This document shows, one piece after another, positions 16,895-25,129 of a DNA stretch of 64,000 bases (its first letter is position 1; each line of letters starts with the position of its first letter). The notes under the pieces were generated by a model that worked only from the letters and a program-made list of their open reading frames with translations, had not been told where the DNA came from and did no database searches. The DNA comes from Rhizobium sophorae (lineage in GTDB: Bacteria > Pseudomonadota > Alphaproteobacteria > Rhizobiales > Rhizobiaceae), in contig NZ_JABFCN010000014.1 in the NCBI RefSeq assembly GCF_013087515.1, positions 35,663 through 99,662 on the forward strand, in the 5' to 3' direction. A program made the position numbers and the translations under genes.

Positions 16895-17347
16895 TCAGCC
16901 GGATTTCTGCTTCTTGATGATGCTGATGTTGCCGCTCACTTCGAGGATGGCAAATTTTATTTCCGTCACGCTCTCGATGCCTTCCTGGCTTCGAGCCGCT
17001 TGCATGACATCTTCCTTCTGCAGCCGGGCGCCTTTGAGCGCGCGTTCGTCGTAGACGCCATCCGTCACCAGAACGGTTGGAACGCCGTCGATGATATGAG
17101 CTGCGCGAGGCCACCACCTCTTCACGTAGGACAGGCCGATATCGGTCGTAAACAGCGTGAGGATCAAGATGACGGCGTTGGTGATCGAGAAGTCATCCCC
17201 TAGCATCGCCTGCTGGGTGGTTTCGGAGATCACCAGTACGATCACCAGATCGAACGGCGTCATCTGGGCCAATGTCCGTCTTCCCGACAGACGGATGATC
17301 ACGAGCAGCGTGAAATAAATTGCCAGTCCGCGTAATACCGCATCCAC
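16895..17347 (-). CDS. YetF/DUF421-family membrane protein
   Basis: A 150-residue inner-membrane protein. Two to three N-terminal membrane segments (about 3-20, 30-48, 55-73) carry RLSGRRTLAQMTPFDLVIVL, the family hallmark; the soluble C-terminal part contains DGVYDERALKGARLQKEDVM and the strand IKFAILEVSGNISIIKK. I start it at the GTG at 17347, after GAGGGCGG, because residues before it in the same frame look like out-of-frame sequence of the upstream gene. It lies 10 bp after the methyltransferase-fusion gene and should be co-transcribed. The function of DUF421 proteins is poorly known. Confidence 0.85.
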   Translation of the reverse strand: MDAVLRGLAIYFTLLVIIRLSGRRTLAQMTPFDLVIVLVISETTQQAMLGDDFSITNAVILILTLFTTDIGLSYVKRWWPRAAHIIDGVPTVLVTDGVYDERALKGARLQKEDVMQAARSQEGIESVTEIKFAILEVSGNISIIKKQKSG

Positions 17348-17357
17348 CGTGCCGCCC

Positions 17358-18590
17358 TCATGGAAAGATGAAAGTCGATTGGGTGCGCGTCTCGCCGCCC
17401 ATGCCGATGAGGGCGCGACGAGGGCCGGGCAGTTGCGTTTGCAGACGGAAGACGATCTGCGTCGGCCCAGCCGGGTCGGCGGGGAACACATAGCCTATCC
17501 GGCCATCGCGCGCGAAAGTCGCCTTTTGGGGCGGATCGATACCCTGAACTGAAAAGCTCTGAAGAAAGGCGGCATCGATCGTGAAGACCCTGTCTTCGGA
17601 TGACGGCGTGAAGGTCACGGTCACGTCCTCGGGGGCATTCCATCGGGAGATGACGGGAAAATCCACGGATCCTTCGGGCAACAGCAGTGTTTGCCGCGAA
17701 AACGGACCGCCTCTTCCCAGCAATCCCAGCAAGCAGGTCACCAAAAGAAGCGCGAATATGATCCAGGAAATACGTTGAACAGCCCAGAACCGTTGCTGAA
17801 ATTCGCTATGATCGAGCACACCTTCCGGCAGCGCGGGCAATGTGTCTATCTTTCCCATACCCCCTCCCTGTGCGTCTTGCGGAGAACTTGGTACGGACGC
17901 GATAGTTCCCGGCAGTGAGGGGGCCGTCGCCGTGTACATCGGATGTGAAGCTGTCCAGGCGTCTTCGCCGATCAAGGGAACGAAGAGCACCCCGCCGAGA
18001 TCTTCTTCCTCGAATGCGGCAGCGCCGGTGCGCGTGAGCCGCTTCAGGCGCTGCCCTTCACCGCCGCCGACCGGGATGATGAGCCGCCCTCCGTGGTTCA
18101 GCTGTTCTTTCAAGGCGGTTGGCACCTCGGGTGCGCCCGCGGAAACGATAATGGCATCGAATGGAGCGGCTTTCGCCCAGCCCTTGCTGCCATCGCCGAC
18201 GCGAACGTCGATGTTGCGGTACCCAAGCTTCTCGAACCGTTCCTTGGCCTCAACCGCCAGCCTTTCGTGGCGCTCGATGGAGTAGACATGCCTGGCTATC
18301 CGGCTGATGAGGGCTGAAGCGTAGCCCGAGCCTGTTCCGACCTCGAGCACTGTGTCGCCGGCATCCAGATTGGCCTTTTCGAGCATCAAAGCTACGATGA
18401 ACGGCTGCGAAATTGTCTGGCCTTCGCCGATCGACAGCGGCGCATCCTCATAGGCGAATTCCTCGGAGCCCGGAGGAACGAATTTTTCGCGCGGTACCAT
18501 GCGCATGGCCTCGATGACGCTTTGATCGCGAATGCCACGACGCGTCACGTGGTGCTCCACCATACGATCTCGGATGCGCGTCATATCCAT
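17358..18590 (-). CDS. Protein-L-isoaspartate O-methyltransferase fused to a membrane-anchored domain
   Basis: A 410-residue fusion. Residues 1-205 are a PIMT (Pcm) repair methyltransferase: PREKFVPP (about 33-40), EGQTISQPFIVALM (about 56-69), SAM motif I VLEVGTGSGYAS (about 81-92) and DAIIVSAGAPEVP (about 143-155). Residues about 205-265 are a low-complexity linker, about 272-292 a single membrane segment (IIFALLLVTCLLGLLG), and about 293-410 an all-beta extracytoplasmic domain with no family I recognise. Ordinary Pcm ends near residue 210-220. The enzyme head should be cytosolic and the tail periplasmic. Co-directional with the YetF-like gene 10 bp downstream. The frame is continuous, so the fusion is not an artefact of a lost stop that I can see. 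Confidence 0.85.
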   Translation of the reverse strand: MDMTRIRDRMVEHHVTRRGIRDQSVIEAMRMVPREKFVPPGSEEFAYEDAPLSIGEGQTISQPFIVALMLEKANLDAGDTVLEVGTGSGYASALISRIARHVYSIERHERLAVEAKERFEKLGYRNIDVRVGDGSKGWAKAAPFDAIIVSAGAPEVPTALKEQLNHGGRLIIPVGGGEGQRLKRLTRTGAAAFEEEDLGGVLFVPLIGEDAWTASHPMYTATAPSLPGTIASVPSSPQDAQGGGMGKIDTLPALPEGVLDHSEFQQRFWAVQRISWIIFALLLVTCLLGLLGRGGPFSRQTLLLPEGSVDFPVISRWNAPEDVTVTFTPSSEDRVFTIDAAFLQSFSVQGIDPPQKATFARDGRIGYVFPADPAGPTQIVFRLQTQLPGPRRALIGMGGETRTQSTFIFP

Positions 18591-18743
18591 GGATCAGCTC
18601 CACTTGTCGCCGATTGCATCTGGGGGCAAACTTCTGGGCGGTGCAAAATGTAAAACAAATGGGCGACCGGAGAGTTCCTGAGATGCGCAGGCGCACGTGG
18701 AAATAGCGTTCATGGCGTGGTAGCAGCAGTTTCCGCAGGAATG

Positions 18744-19054
18744 ACGGCCGTCAGGCGTCGCGCCGGTCGTGTGGGAGCCGATCTACACGGCCTCGAAATT
18801 CTCAGTTCAGGCCTTCGTCCATTCCACGCGCCGGCAAGTGGCGCGGCACGGCGTGCGCGTCGGTGCGGTGCTGCCAGGACCTGTCGTCACGGCCTTGCTC
18901 GAGGACTGACCGAGGGCGAAAATGGAGAAGCTCTGGCCAATGGCAGCCTGATGCAGCCGAAGAAGTGGCCGACGCCGTCCTTTTCATCCTGTCGCGGCCG
19001 CGTAATGTGACGATCCGCGATCTGGTGATTCTGCCGAACAGCGTGGATCTGTAA
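18744..19054 (+). pseudogene. Ribitol 2-dehydrogenase (SDR) remnant
   Basis: Only the C-terminal ~100 codons survive. Read piecewise they give [20 protein letters not shown] (frame of 18754, with the YxxxK active site), [20 protein letters not shown] up to a TGA at 18907 where Trp is expected, then ALANGSLMQP in the frame of 18930, then EVADAVLFILSRP...RDLVILPNSVDL in the frame of 18962, ending at TAA 19052-19054. From memory of the enterobacterial ribitol dehydrogenase C-terminus this is a close match. One nonsense change and at least three frameshifts destroy it, and the N-terminal Rossmann half is missing. It sits 54 bp before the intact pentulose kinase. Confidence 0.85.
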
Positions 19055-19108
19055 AGACCGGCCCAGACTGCAATTAGCCTGATCCTTGCCGATTTCAAAG
19101 GAGAGACA

Positions 19109-20746
19109 ATGAGCGACACATCTCGCACGCTAGAAGCAGATGCCAAACATGTCATCGGCGTCGACGTCGGCACCGGCAGCGCCCGCGCCGGCCTGTTCGA
19201 CCTGACCGGCCGGATGCTCGCCTCCGCCAAGCGGAATATCACCCTGTTTCACGAGCCGGGTTCCATGGTTGAGCAATCGAGCACCGAGATCTGGGCGGCC
19301 GTTTGCGCGGCAGTGCGCGACGTGGTTTCCTCGGCCGGGATCGATCCGGCGTCCGTCATGGGGCTTGGGTTCGATGCCACCTGTTCACTCGTCGTCCTCG
19401 GCGAAGGCGGTAAGCCGCTTCCTGTCGGGCCTTCGGAAGATCCGAACCGGGACATCATCGTCTGGATGGACCACCGCGCCGTGCCGCAGGCGGAGCGCAT
19501 CAATGCGCTCGGCCATGACGTCCTACGTTACGTCGGCGGCCGTATCTCGCCTGAGATGGAAACGCCCAAACTCCTCTGGCTGAAGGAAAATCGCCCTGAG
19601 GTTTTTGATGCCGCGTGGCAATTCTTCGACCTTGCAGATTTCCTGACTTGGCGAGCGACTGGCGATCTGTCGCGTTCGACCTGCACGGTCACCTGCAAGT
19701 GGACCTATCTCGCCCATGAAAAGCGCTGGGATGGAGATTATTTTCACCAGATCGGCCTCGGCACCCTCGCCGACGAAAAGTTTGCCCGCATCGGTCAGGC
19801 TATCGTCGAGCCCGGTTCGGCACTCGGTCGAGGACTGACCGCAGCTGCAGCCGGCGAGCTCGGCCTGAAGCCGGAAACGCCTGTCGCTGCCGGACTGATC
19901 GACGCCCATGCGGGCGGAATCGGAACCGTTGGCACGGGTGCCGGTCCACAAGCCAATCTGGCCTATGTCTTCGGCACTTCCTCTTGCACGATGACATCGA
20001 CAGCTGAGCCGTCGTTCGTGCCCGGCGTCTGGGGGCCTTATTATTCGGCCATGGTGCCGGGACTATGGCTGAACGAGGGTGGCCAGAGTGCCGCCGGCGC
20101 TGCGATCGACCAGTTGCTCTCCTTCCATCCGGCTGCCGCGGAAGCGAGGGAGCTTTCGAAGAAGGCGGGCGTTCCGTTGCCGGTTCTGCTTGCAGATATG
20201 GCCGCCCGAAAGGCGGGCCGTTCTTCCGACGCCGTCACGCTTGCGAGCGGACTGCACGTCGTTCCCGAGTTCCTCGGCAACCGGGCGCCCTTTGCCGATC
20301 CGCATGCCCGCGCAATCATTTCCGGTCTCGGGATGGAGGACGATATCGGCAGCCTGGTCTCTCTTTACGTCGCAGGGCTTTGCGGTATCGGCTACGGCCT
20401 CAGGCAGATCATAGAGACGCAGGCCGATGCGGGCGTTACCATCGAAAACATCGTCATCAGCGGTGGCGCTGGCCAGCACGACTTCGTTCGCCAGCTGCTT
20501 GCCGATGCGAGCGGCAAGCCGGTCATTGCGACAAAGGCGGAGGAACCGGTCCTGCTGGGGGCGGCCATCCTGGGCGCTGTCGCCGGCGGGCTGTTTGCGG
20601 ATGTGCGCGAAGCGATGACGACACTCTCGGCGGTCGAAACGACATTCCTGCCATCAGAAGGCCCGATCCCCGATATTCATCATAAACGCTATGAAGGATT
20701 CAAGGAGCTTCAGGTTCTGGCGCGCAAGCTGCGTATCGACGGTTAG
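19109..20746 (+). CDS. FGGY-family pentulose kinase, probably D-ribulokinase
   Basis: A 545-residue FGGY kinase. Phosphate-1 GVDVGTGSARAGLFD (about 17-31), FDATCSLV (about 89-96), RDIIVWMDHRA (about 112-122), phosphate-2 LAYVFGTSSCTM (about 284-295) and the adenosine motif NIVISGGAGQHDFVRQLLAD (about 448-467) are present and the frame is whole. GTSSCTM and length near 545 are typical of the ribulokinase-like pentulose kinase group. The preceding ribitol dehydrogenase remnant (which would make D-ribulose from ribitol) supports D-ribulose as substrate. It has its own AAGGAGAGA ribosome site. Confidence 0.9.
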   Translation: MSDTSRTLEADAKHVIGVDVGTGSARAGLFDLTGRMLASAKRNITLFHEPGSMVEQSSTEIWAAVCAAVRDVVSSAGIDPASVMGLGFDATCSLVVLGEGGKPLPVGPSEDPNRDIIVWMDHRAVPQAERINALGHDVLRYVGGRISPEMETPKLLWLKENRPEVFDAAWQFFDLADFLTWRATGDLSRSTCTVTCKWTYLAHEKRWDGDYFHQIGLGTLADEKFARIGQAIVEPGSALGRGLTAAAAGELGLKPETPVAAGLIDAHAGGIGTVGTGAGPQANLAYVFGTSSCTMTSTAEPSFVPGVWGPYYSAMVPGLWLNEGGQSAAGAAIDQLLSFHPAAAEARELSKKAGVPLPVLLADMAARKAGRSSDAVTLASGLHVVPEFLGNRAPFADPHARAIISGLGMEDDIGSLVSLYVAGLCGIGYGLRQIIETQADAGVTIENIVISGGAGQHDFVRQLLADASGKPVIATKAEEPVLLGAAILGAVAGGLFADVREAMTTLSAVETTFLPSEGPIPDIHHKRYEGFKELQVLARKLRIDG

Positions 20747-20796
20747 ATATCCCAATGCCCATCCGCTGATGTCCATGAGCGCGCGATCGCTACCAG

Positions 20797-21408
20797 CTAG
20801 CGCCGGACGATGACCTGGGTTCCCGGCTGCACGATCTCGTAAAGCTCTTCGACATCTTGACGGTACATCCGAAAGCACCCGCTCGACGCGTTTGTGCCGA
20901 TGGACGAGGGGTCGTTGGTGCCGTGGATGCGCAACAGGCCATCGGCGAGATAGATCGCGCGGGTTCCAAGCGGATTGGCGGGGCCGGGCTTTACGACCGC
21001 TGGAAGCCGAGGGTTCTTCTGCCGCATACTGGCTGTGGGCCGCCATTCAGGATGCGCTCGCTTCGACACGACCCGCGTAGATCCATACCATTGCTTGCCC
21101 TCACGGCCGACCGCGATGGGGTAAGCGAATTGCTCGCCCCAAGGGGTGGTGTAAATGAGCGTATGCTCGCTCGTCACGATTTCGATGGTTCCTTTTGCAC
21201 GTCCTGTCGGCGGTTGCCTGCGATCATGCAGGGGCTCTTGATAGGGAGGCGCCGGATCGTAATCGAGCGGTGGCGGATAGGGGCTGTAGGGATCGTCGTA
21301 ACCGTATCCACCAAAGTCGTCATATCCATCATACGGCCCATAGATCTGGGCTTGAGCCTGAAAGACCGTCAGCAAAAAGGCCGCAGCCACGAGAGCCAGC
21401 AATCTCAT
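20797..21408 (-). CDS. L,D-transpeptidase (YkuD domain), secreted
   Basis: A 203-residue protein: signal peptide MRLLALVAAAFLLTVFQAQA (cleavage near AQA-Q), then a Tyr/Pro/Asp-rich linker (about 22-70, e.g. YDDPYSPYPPPLDYD), then the YkuD catalytic domain with IYLADGLLRIHGTNDP and the SSGCFRM active site where Cys is the nucleophile. It forms 3-3 peptidoglycan cross-links or attaches proteins to the wall in the periplasm. The start at 21408 is chosen because the signal peptide begins there; upstream in-frame codons lack a ribosome site. Divergence from neighbours gives no functional hint. Confidence 0.9.
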   Translation of the reverse strand: MRLLALVAAAFLLTVFQAQAQIYGPYDGYDDFGGYGYDDPYSPYPPPLDYDPAPPYQEPLHDRRQPPTGRAKGTIEIVTSEHTLIYTTPWGEQFAYPIAVGREGKQWYGSTRVVSKRAHPEWRPTASMRQKNPRLPAVVKPGPANPLGTRAIYLADGLLRIHGTNDPSSIGTNASSGCFRMYRQDVEELYEIVQPGTQVIVRR

Positions 21409-21574
21409 CTTGTCGCCATCCGCTTGTTGAACAAGCTTGTTTGGGCCGAATTCTGTGGCGGCACTATGACTGCTGGGCTGCAGGATTTGAAAAGCTATTG
21501 CCGCTGATGCTGCTGCGGTAGCTCGATCGATCGTCTCCGGTATCGAACAGGAACCGGCTGACCGATCCTCTTCG

Positions 21575-22501
21575 TCAGCCCGCCTCGAAAGACGTTTCAT
21601 GTCCATTTCTGTCGGAGCGATAGCGCACATGGTCGACGAGGGCGCGCAGCTTCGGAGGCAGATTTCGCCGATCCGCGAAATAAAGAAAGAAACCTGGGAA
21701 CGGCGGTAGGTACTCCTCCATGAGCGACACCAGTTCTCCCCGGTCGAGATATGGCCTGAACGTTTCTTCCATGCCGAATGTCACGCCTCCGCCGGCGCAC
21801 GCCGTCCGCACCATGACCCCCATGTCGTTTGTCGTGATCCTCGGATTGACGGCAACGTCGAATTCCCGACCATTCTCCTCGAACTCCCAGCGATACGGCG
21901 CCACATCCGGCGCCGGACGCCAGCCGATACAGCAGTGCCGCGAAAGCTCTGATGGATTTGCGGGCCTTCCGAAGCGTTCCAGGTAAGACGGCGCGGCGAC
22001 GACGAGCTGACGCTGGTTACCAGAGACCGGTATCGCGATCATGTCCTGCTCAATCACTTCCCCGAGCCGCACACCCGCATCGTAACCCTCGGCGACGATA
22101 TCGAGCTCCTCATCCGTGACGTTTACATCGACTTGCACGCCCGGATAGGCGTGCGTGAAGCTCGCAAGCAGCGGCCCGGAAATAAACCGCTCGGCAATCG
22201 ACGATACAGCGAGCCGCAGGAGTCCTGTCGGCTGGGAGCCCCGATCCTGGGCATCATCCAGTGCCAACTCGACTTCGGCGACTGCGGGCCCAACGCGCTC
22301 GTAAAGCTGCATGCCCGCTTCAGTCAGGCTGACGCTACGCGTCGTGCGCTGGATGAGAGCAACTCCCATCCGGTCTTCCATCCGTCTGATCGCCTGGCTT
22401 ACCGCCGAGTGGGTGAGGCCGAGTCGCTGAGCCGCGCCGCGGAAACTTTTCGCTTCCGCGACGGCGAGGAATACGGATACGAGTTTCAGATCGATGGCCA
22501 T
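21575..22501 (-). CDS. LysR-family transcriptional regulator
   Basis: A 308-residue regulator. The N-terminal helix-turn-helix reads FRGAAQRLGLTHSAVSQAIRRME (key part AAQRLGLTHSAVSQAIRR, about 23-40), followed by the linker and periplasmic-binding-protein-like effector domain (about 90-295). It is divergent from the exported carboxymuconolactone-decarboxylase-like gene across a 256-bp gap and probably controls it. Many close relatives act in oxidative or aromatic stress, but the effector cannot be inferred. Confidence 0.92.
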   Translation of the reverse strand: MAIDLKLVSVFLAVAEAKSFRGAAQRLGLTHSAVSQAIRRMEDRMGVALIQRTTRSVSLTEAGMQLYERVGPAVAEVELALDDAQDRGSQPTGLLRLAVSSIAERFISGPLLASFTHAYPGVQVDVNVTDEELDIVAEGYDAGVRLGEVIEQDMIAIPVSGNQRQLVVAAPSYLERFGRPANPSELSRHCCIGWRPAPDVAPYRWEFEENGREFDVAVNPRITTNDMGVMVRTACAGGGVTFGMEETFRPYLDRGELVSLMEEYLPPFPGFFLYFADRRNLPPKLRALVDHVRYRSDRNGHETSFEAG

Positions 22502-22757
22502 TGGTCAGAAAAGCTTACCAAGCTTGTCACCATTCGTAAATTGTTTCGCCGCCGTGTCCGCCGTACTTTTGGTTCAAAGGGCATTCGGATGAAAATCCAC
22601 GCCTCTCGCAAGATATCGGTCGCTGCTCGCGGGGGGTCGTTTCACCGCTCCCACTTGGCCGGTCACATTTGGCAAACGTTCGGGCGCGACGAAAGCGGAG
22701 TGGGCGAGTCCTCAGGTCTCGCGTCCGAAAAAATGGATCGAATAAGGAGAATTTTCC

Positions 22758-23249
22758 ATGTATCAGAATATCCGCTCACACTGTGCAGCCGCGGGTGCTG
22801 CGGCGCTCTTGGCCGTGTCGCCGGATGTGGTCTTCGCTCAGACTGTGGAGGAGCGGCGCGAACGCGGTGCTGCTGTCATCCGGAGCCTCAATAACGGCAC
22901 GACCCAGCCAAATTTGGAAGCGATGCGGCAAGAGTTTCCATTCCTCGCCGAAGCGACCGAAGCCTATGCTCTGGGAGACGTGTGGTCGCGTCCGGGTCTC
23001 GATAACCGCACGCGCCAACTCGCCGCTGTCGCTGCATTTGCGGCAATGGGCCTGACGGACTTGATGAAGGTCCATGCCGGATATGCGCTCAACATTGGCG
23101 TTCCCAAGGAGGAGCTCAAGGAAGTGATCTATATGATAACGGTTCCGGCAGGCTTTCCCCGTGCCATTGCTGCGTCGCAAGCACTGTCTCAGCTTTTTGC
23201 GGAGCGGTCGAACGCCGGCGACAATAAGCCAGCGGGAGCCAGGCCGTAG
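22758..23249 (+). CDS. Exported carboxymuconolactone-decarboxylase-like (AhpD fold) protein
   Basis: A 163-residue protein with an N-terminal signal (AAAGAAALLAVSPDVVFA, cleavage near AFAQ-T, about residue 28) and a CMD-family domain: LDNRTRQLAAVAAFAAMG (about 81-98) and VHAGYALNIGVPKEELKEVI (about 103-122). The CxxC pair of the AhpD peroxidase branch is not present, so the decarboxylase-type branch is more likely. Secretion of this fold is unusual. Divergent from the LysR gene. It has AAGGAGAATT before the ATG. Confidence 0.85.
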   Translation: MYQNIRSHCAAAGAAALLAVSPDVVFAQTVEERRERGAAVIRSLNNGTTQPNLEAMRQEFPFLAEATEAYALGDVWSRPGLDNRTRQLAAVAAFAAMGLTDLMKVHAGYALNIGVPKEELKEVIYMITVPAGFPRAIAASQALSQLFAERSNAGDNKPAGARP

Positions 23250-23406
23250 TCAAGGTCTTGAAGCTCGCAATCGCCGCTCTTGTCGCCGAAGCGCACCGGC
23301 CTTGCGCCAAAGCGGTGGCGAATATTGCTCGACGTCGTTCGCGAATGCGGCCGCAGAATACGTGGCCTCCGACTTGGCGCCCTAACAAGAACCGGCTCGA
23401 TTGCAG

Positions 23407-24546
23407 CTAATCATCGCCCTCGTCTTCGACGGCCCCCGTCAGCCTCATACCCTGAATCCAGGTGGCGCCATCCTTTCGGATCACCCGCTTCGGCCGCACC
23501 CCACAGCGCTCTTCCACGGCCGAGGCGAGACGTTGGGAATGGGTGACGATCCAGATCTGGCTAAATCGTGCCGCCGCGGCGATCATGTCGGCGAGCGGCG
23601 ACAGCATGTCCTGATGCAGGCTTGCTTCCGGCTCGTTCAATGCGATCAGCGGCGGCTGGCGATAGGACATCAGCGCGGCTGCAAGCCCGAGGAAACGGAT
23701 CTGTCCGTCAGAAAGCTCGCGCGGCTGAAAAATCCGGCGCGGGAAATCTGGAAAGATCAGTCCGAATTCCGCATGCTCCCCCGGTTCCGGCACATGTAGC
23801 TTTGCTCCGCCCAAGGCGGAGGAAATGGCCCGGTCGAGCTCGACCGTGTCCCCGCGGGTATGCACAAGCGTCGCGAACACTGCCGCCATGTTTCCGCCGT
23901 CTTGGTCCAGCAGCGTCGACGTGACAGCCAGGCAGGGACGCCGCAACGCCGACTCCCGATCGGTCCTGAATCCATGGAAGAATCGCCAGCCGTCGATGAG
24001 GCGGCGAAAGGCCGCAATTTCCGGATAATGTCCAGCATCTCCGAGCATCGCGATTCCTGTTTCCGACGTCATCGCCTGCTCGGGATAATCCTCCATGCGG
24101 CCGCGGTCACCGCGAACCATGATCCCCGGGCCGCTTCGCTTCATCATCGTAACGGGGCGCGATCCGGCCTCAAAACAAAGCTCTTCGGCCTTGACCTGAG
24201 GCTCGAAGGCAAATCCGGCAGCGGCGGCCGGCGGTCTGAGCCCGGCTTCGACCCAATATCGCCACGGCACAGCCCGCTCCTCGTCGAGAACCTCCACCTC
24301 CAGCTTGATGCGAAAATTCTTCTCGTCGCGCCTTGGGCCGGTCCACAACGCCGAAGCCATTCCGCCTTCGGCCGCGATTTCATGCGCGAACGTGCCGCGT
24401 ACCGCCGCCTGCACAAGCTGGAGGCTGCGGTAGAGGTTCGATTTGCCGACGCCGTTCTCGCCGATGAACACATTAACGCCGGCCAGATCCATGCGGATGG
24501 AGCGTAACGAGCGGTAATTTTGGGCAAACATGGAGCGAAGAAGCAT
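23407..24546 (-). CDS. AAA-family ATPase (RecF/SMC-like, AAA_21)
   Basis: A 379-residue ATPase. N-terminal NYRSLRSIRMDLAGVNVFIGENGVGKSN carries Walker A (GENGVGKS, about 28-35); the C-terminal half has the ABC-like signature ELSDGQIRFLGLAAAL (about 279-294), Walker B PPLIALNEPEASLH (about 300-313) and a switch histidine in IWIVTHSQRLAS (about 331-342). This is the arrangement of single-chain overcoming-lysogenisation/RecF-like ATPases. The start taken is ATG 24546. No nuclease or methylase partner is seen; its 5' end abuts a GMC oxidoreductase remnant. Role unknown. Confidence 0.85.
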   Translation of the reverse strand: MLLRSMFAQNYRSLRSIRMDLAGVNVFIGENGVGKSNLYRSLQLVQAAVRGTFAHEIAAEGGMASALWTGPRRDEKNFRIKLEVEVLDEERAVPWRYWVEAGLRPPAAAAGFAFEPQVKAEELCFEAGSRPVTMMKRSGPGIMVRGDRGRMEDYPEQAMTSETGIAMLGDAGHYPEIAAFRRLIDGWRFFHGFRTDRESALRRPCLAVTSTLLDQDGGNMAAVFATLVHTRGDTVELDRAISSALGGAKLHVPEPGEHAEFGLIFPDFPRRIFQPRELSDGQIRFLGLAAALMSYRQPPLIALNEPEASLHQDMLSPLADMIAAAARFSQIWIVTHSQRLASAVEERCGVRPKRVIRKDGATWIQGMRLTGAVEDEGDD

Positions 24547-24566
24547 GGTCGACTTCCATAGTAGGG

Positions 24567-25011
24567 GTCCGTCCAACGAAAGCGATCTGCCGCATGAGTT
24601 TGGCGTCGAGCAATCCATTCGCAACCCCGATCGTCGACACCCAGATCTTCGGCCATCCCGATGACCTTCGCCTGACTATTGCAGGGTTCCGGTTCGCCCG
24701 GACGGTTCTGGAAGCGTCCCATGCGTGAACTGATCGACAAGGAGATATTCTCGGGCGCGGACGTGACAAGTGACGAGGCCATCGCCGCTCATTGCAAGCG
24801 CACTGTTAAAACCGGCTATCACGCTGTCGGCACGTGCAAGATGGGCCAAGACAGCGACCCGGCAGCGGTCCTGGATACCAGCCTCAGGGTCCGGGGCACA
24901 CGAGGCTTGCGGGTCGTAGACGCGTTTCTGATGCCAACGATCGTCAGCGGCAACACCAACGCTGCCGTCATGGCTGCGGCAGGTAAAGCTGCCGGCCTTA
25001 TCCTCGCATAG
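24567..25011 (+). pseudogene. GMC oxidoreductase, C-terminal remnant
   Basis: About 148 codons of the C-terminal domain of a glucose-methanol-choline oxidoreductase. Frame of 24567 gives SSNPFATPIVDTQIFGHPDD and AGFRFARTVLEAS; after a frameshift near 24716 the frame of 24718 continues MRELIDKEIF and GYHAVGTCKMGQDSDPAAVL and VDAFLMPTIVSGNTNAAVMA with the conserved His and Asn of the active site. The flavin-binding N-terminus is absent: the homology starts 20 bp from the start of the divergent AAA ATPase gene. Confidence 0.85.
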
Positions 25012-25129
25012 ACTGGGATTTCATGAAGATCATGAAACTCGCGACCTGCAGCCATCGCTGACGCGATGGGAATCGCCCGTTAAGGAGATAGGTCTGTTAT
25101 GCGATCTTCGGCTGCGATATTCTCAACCG

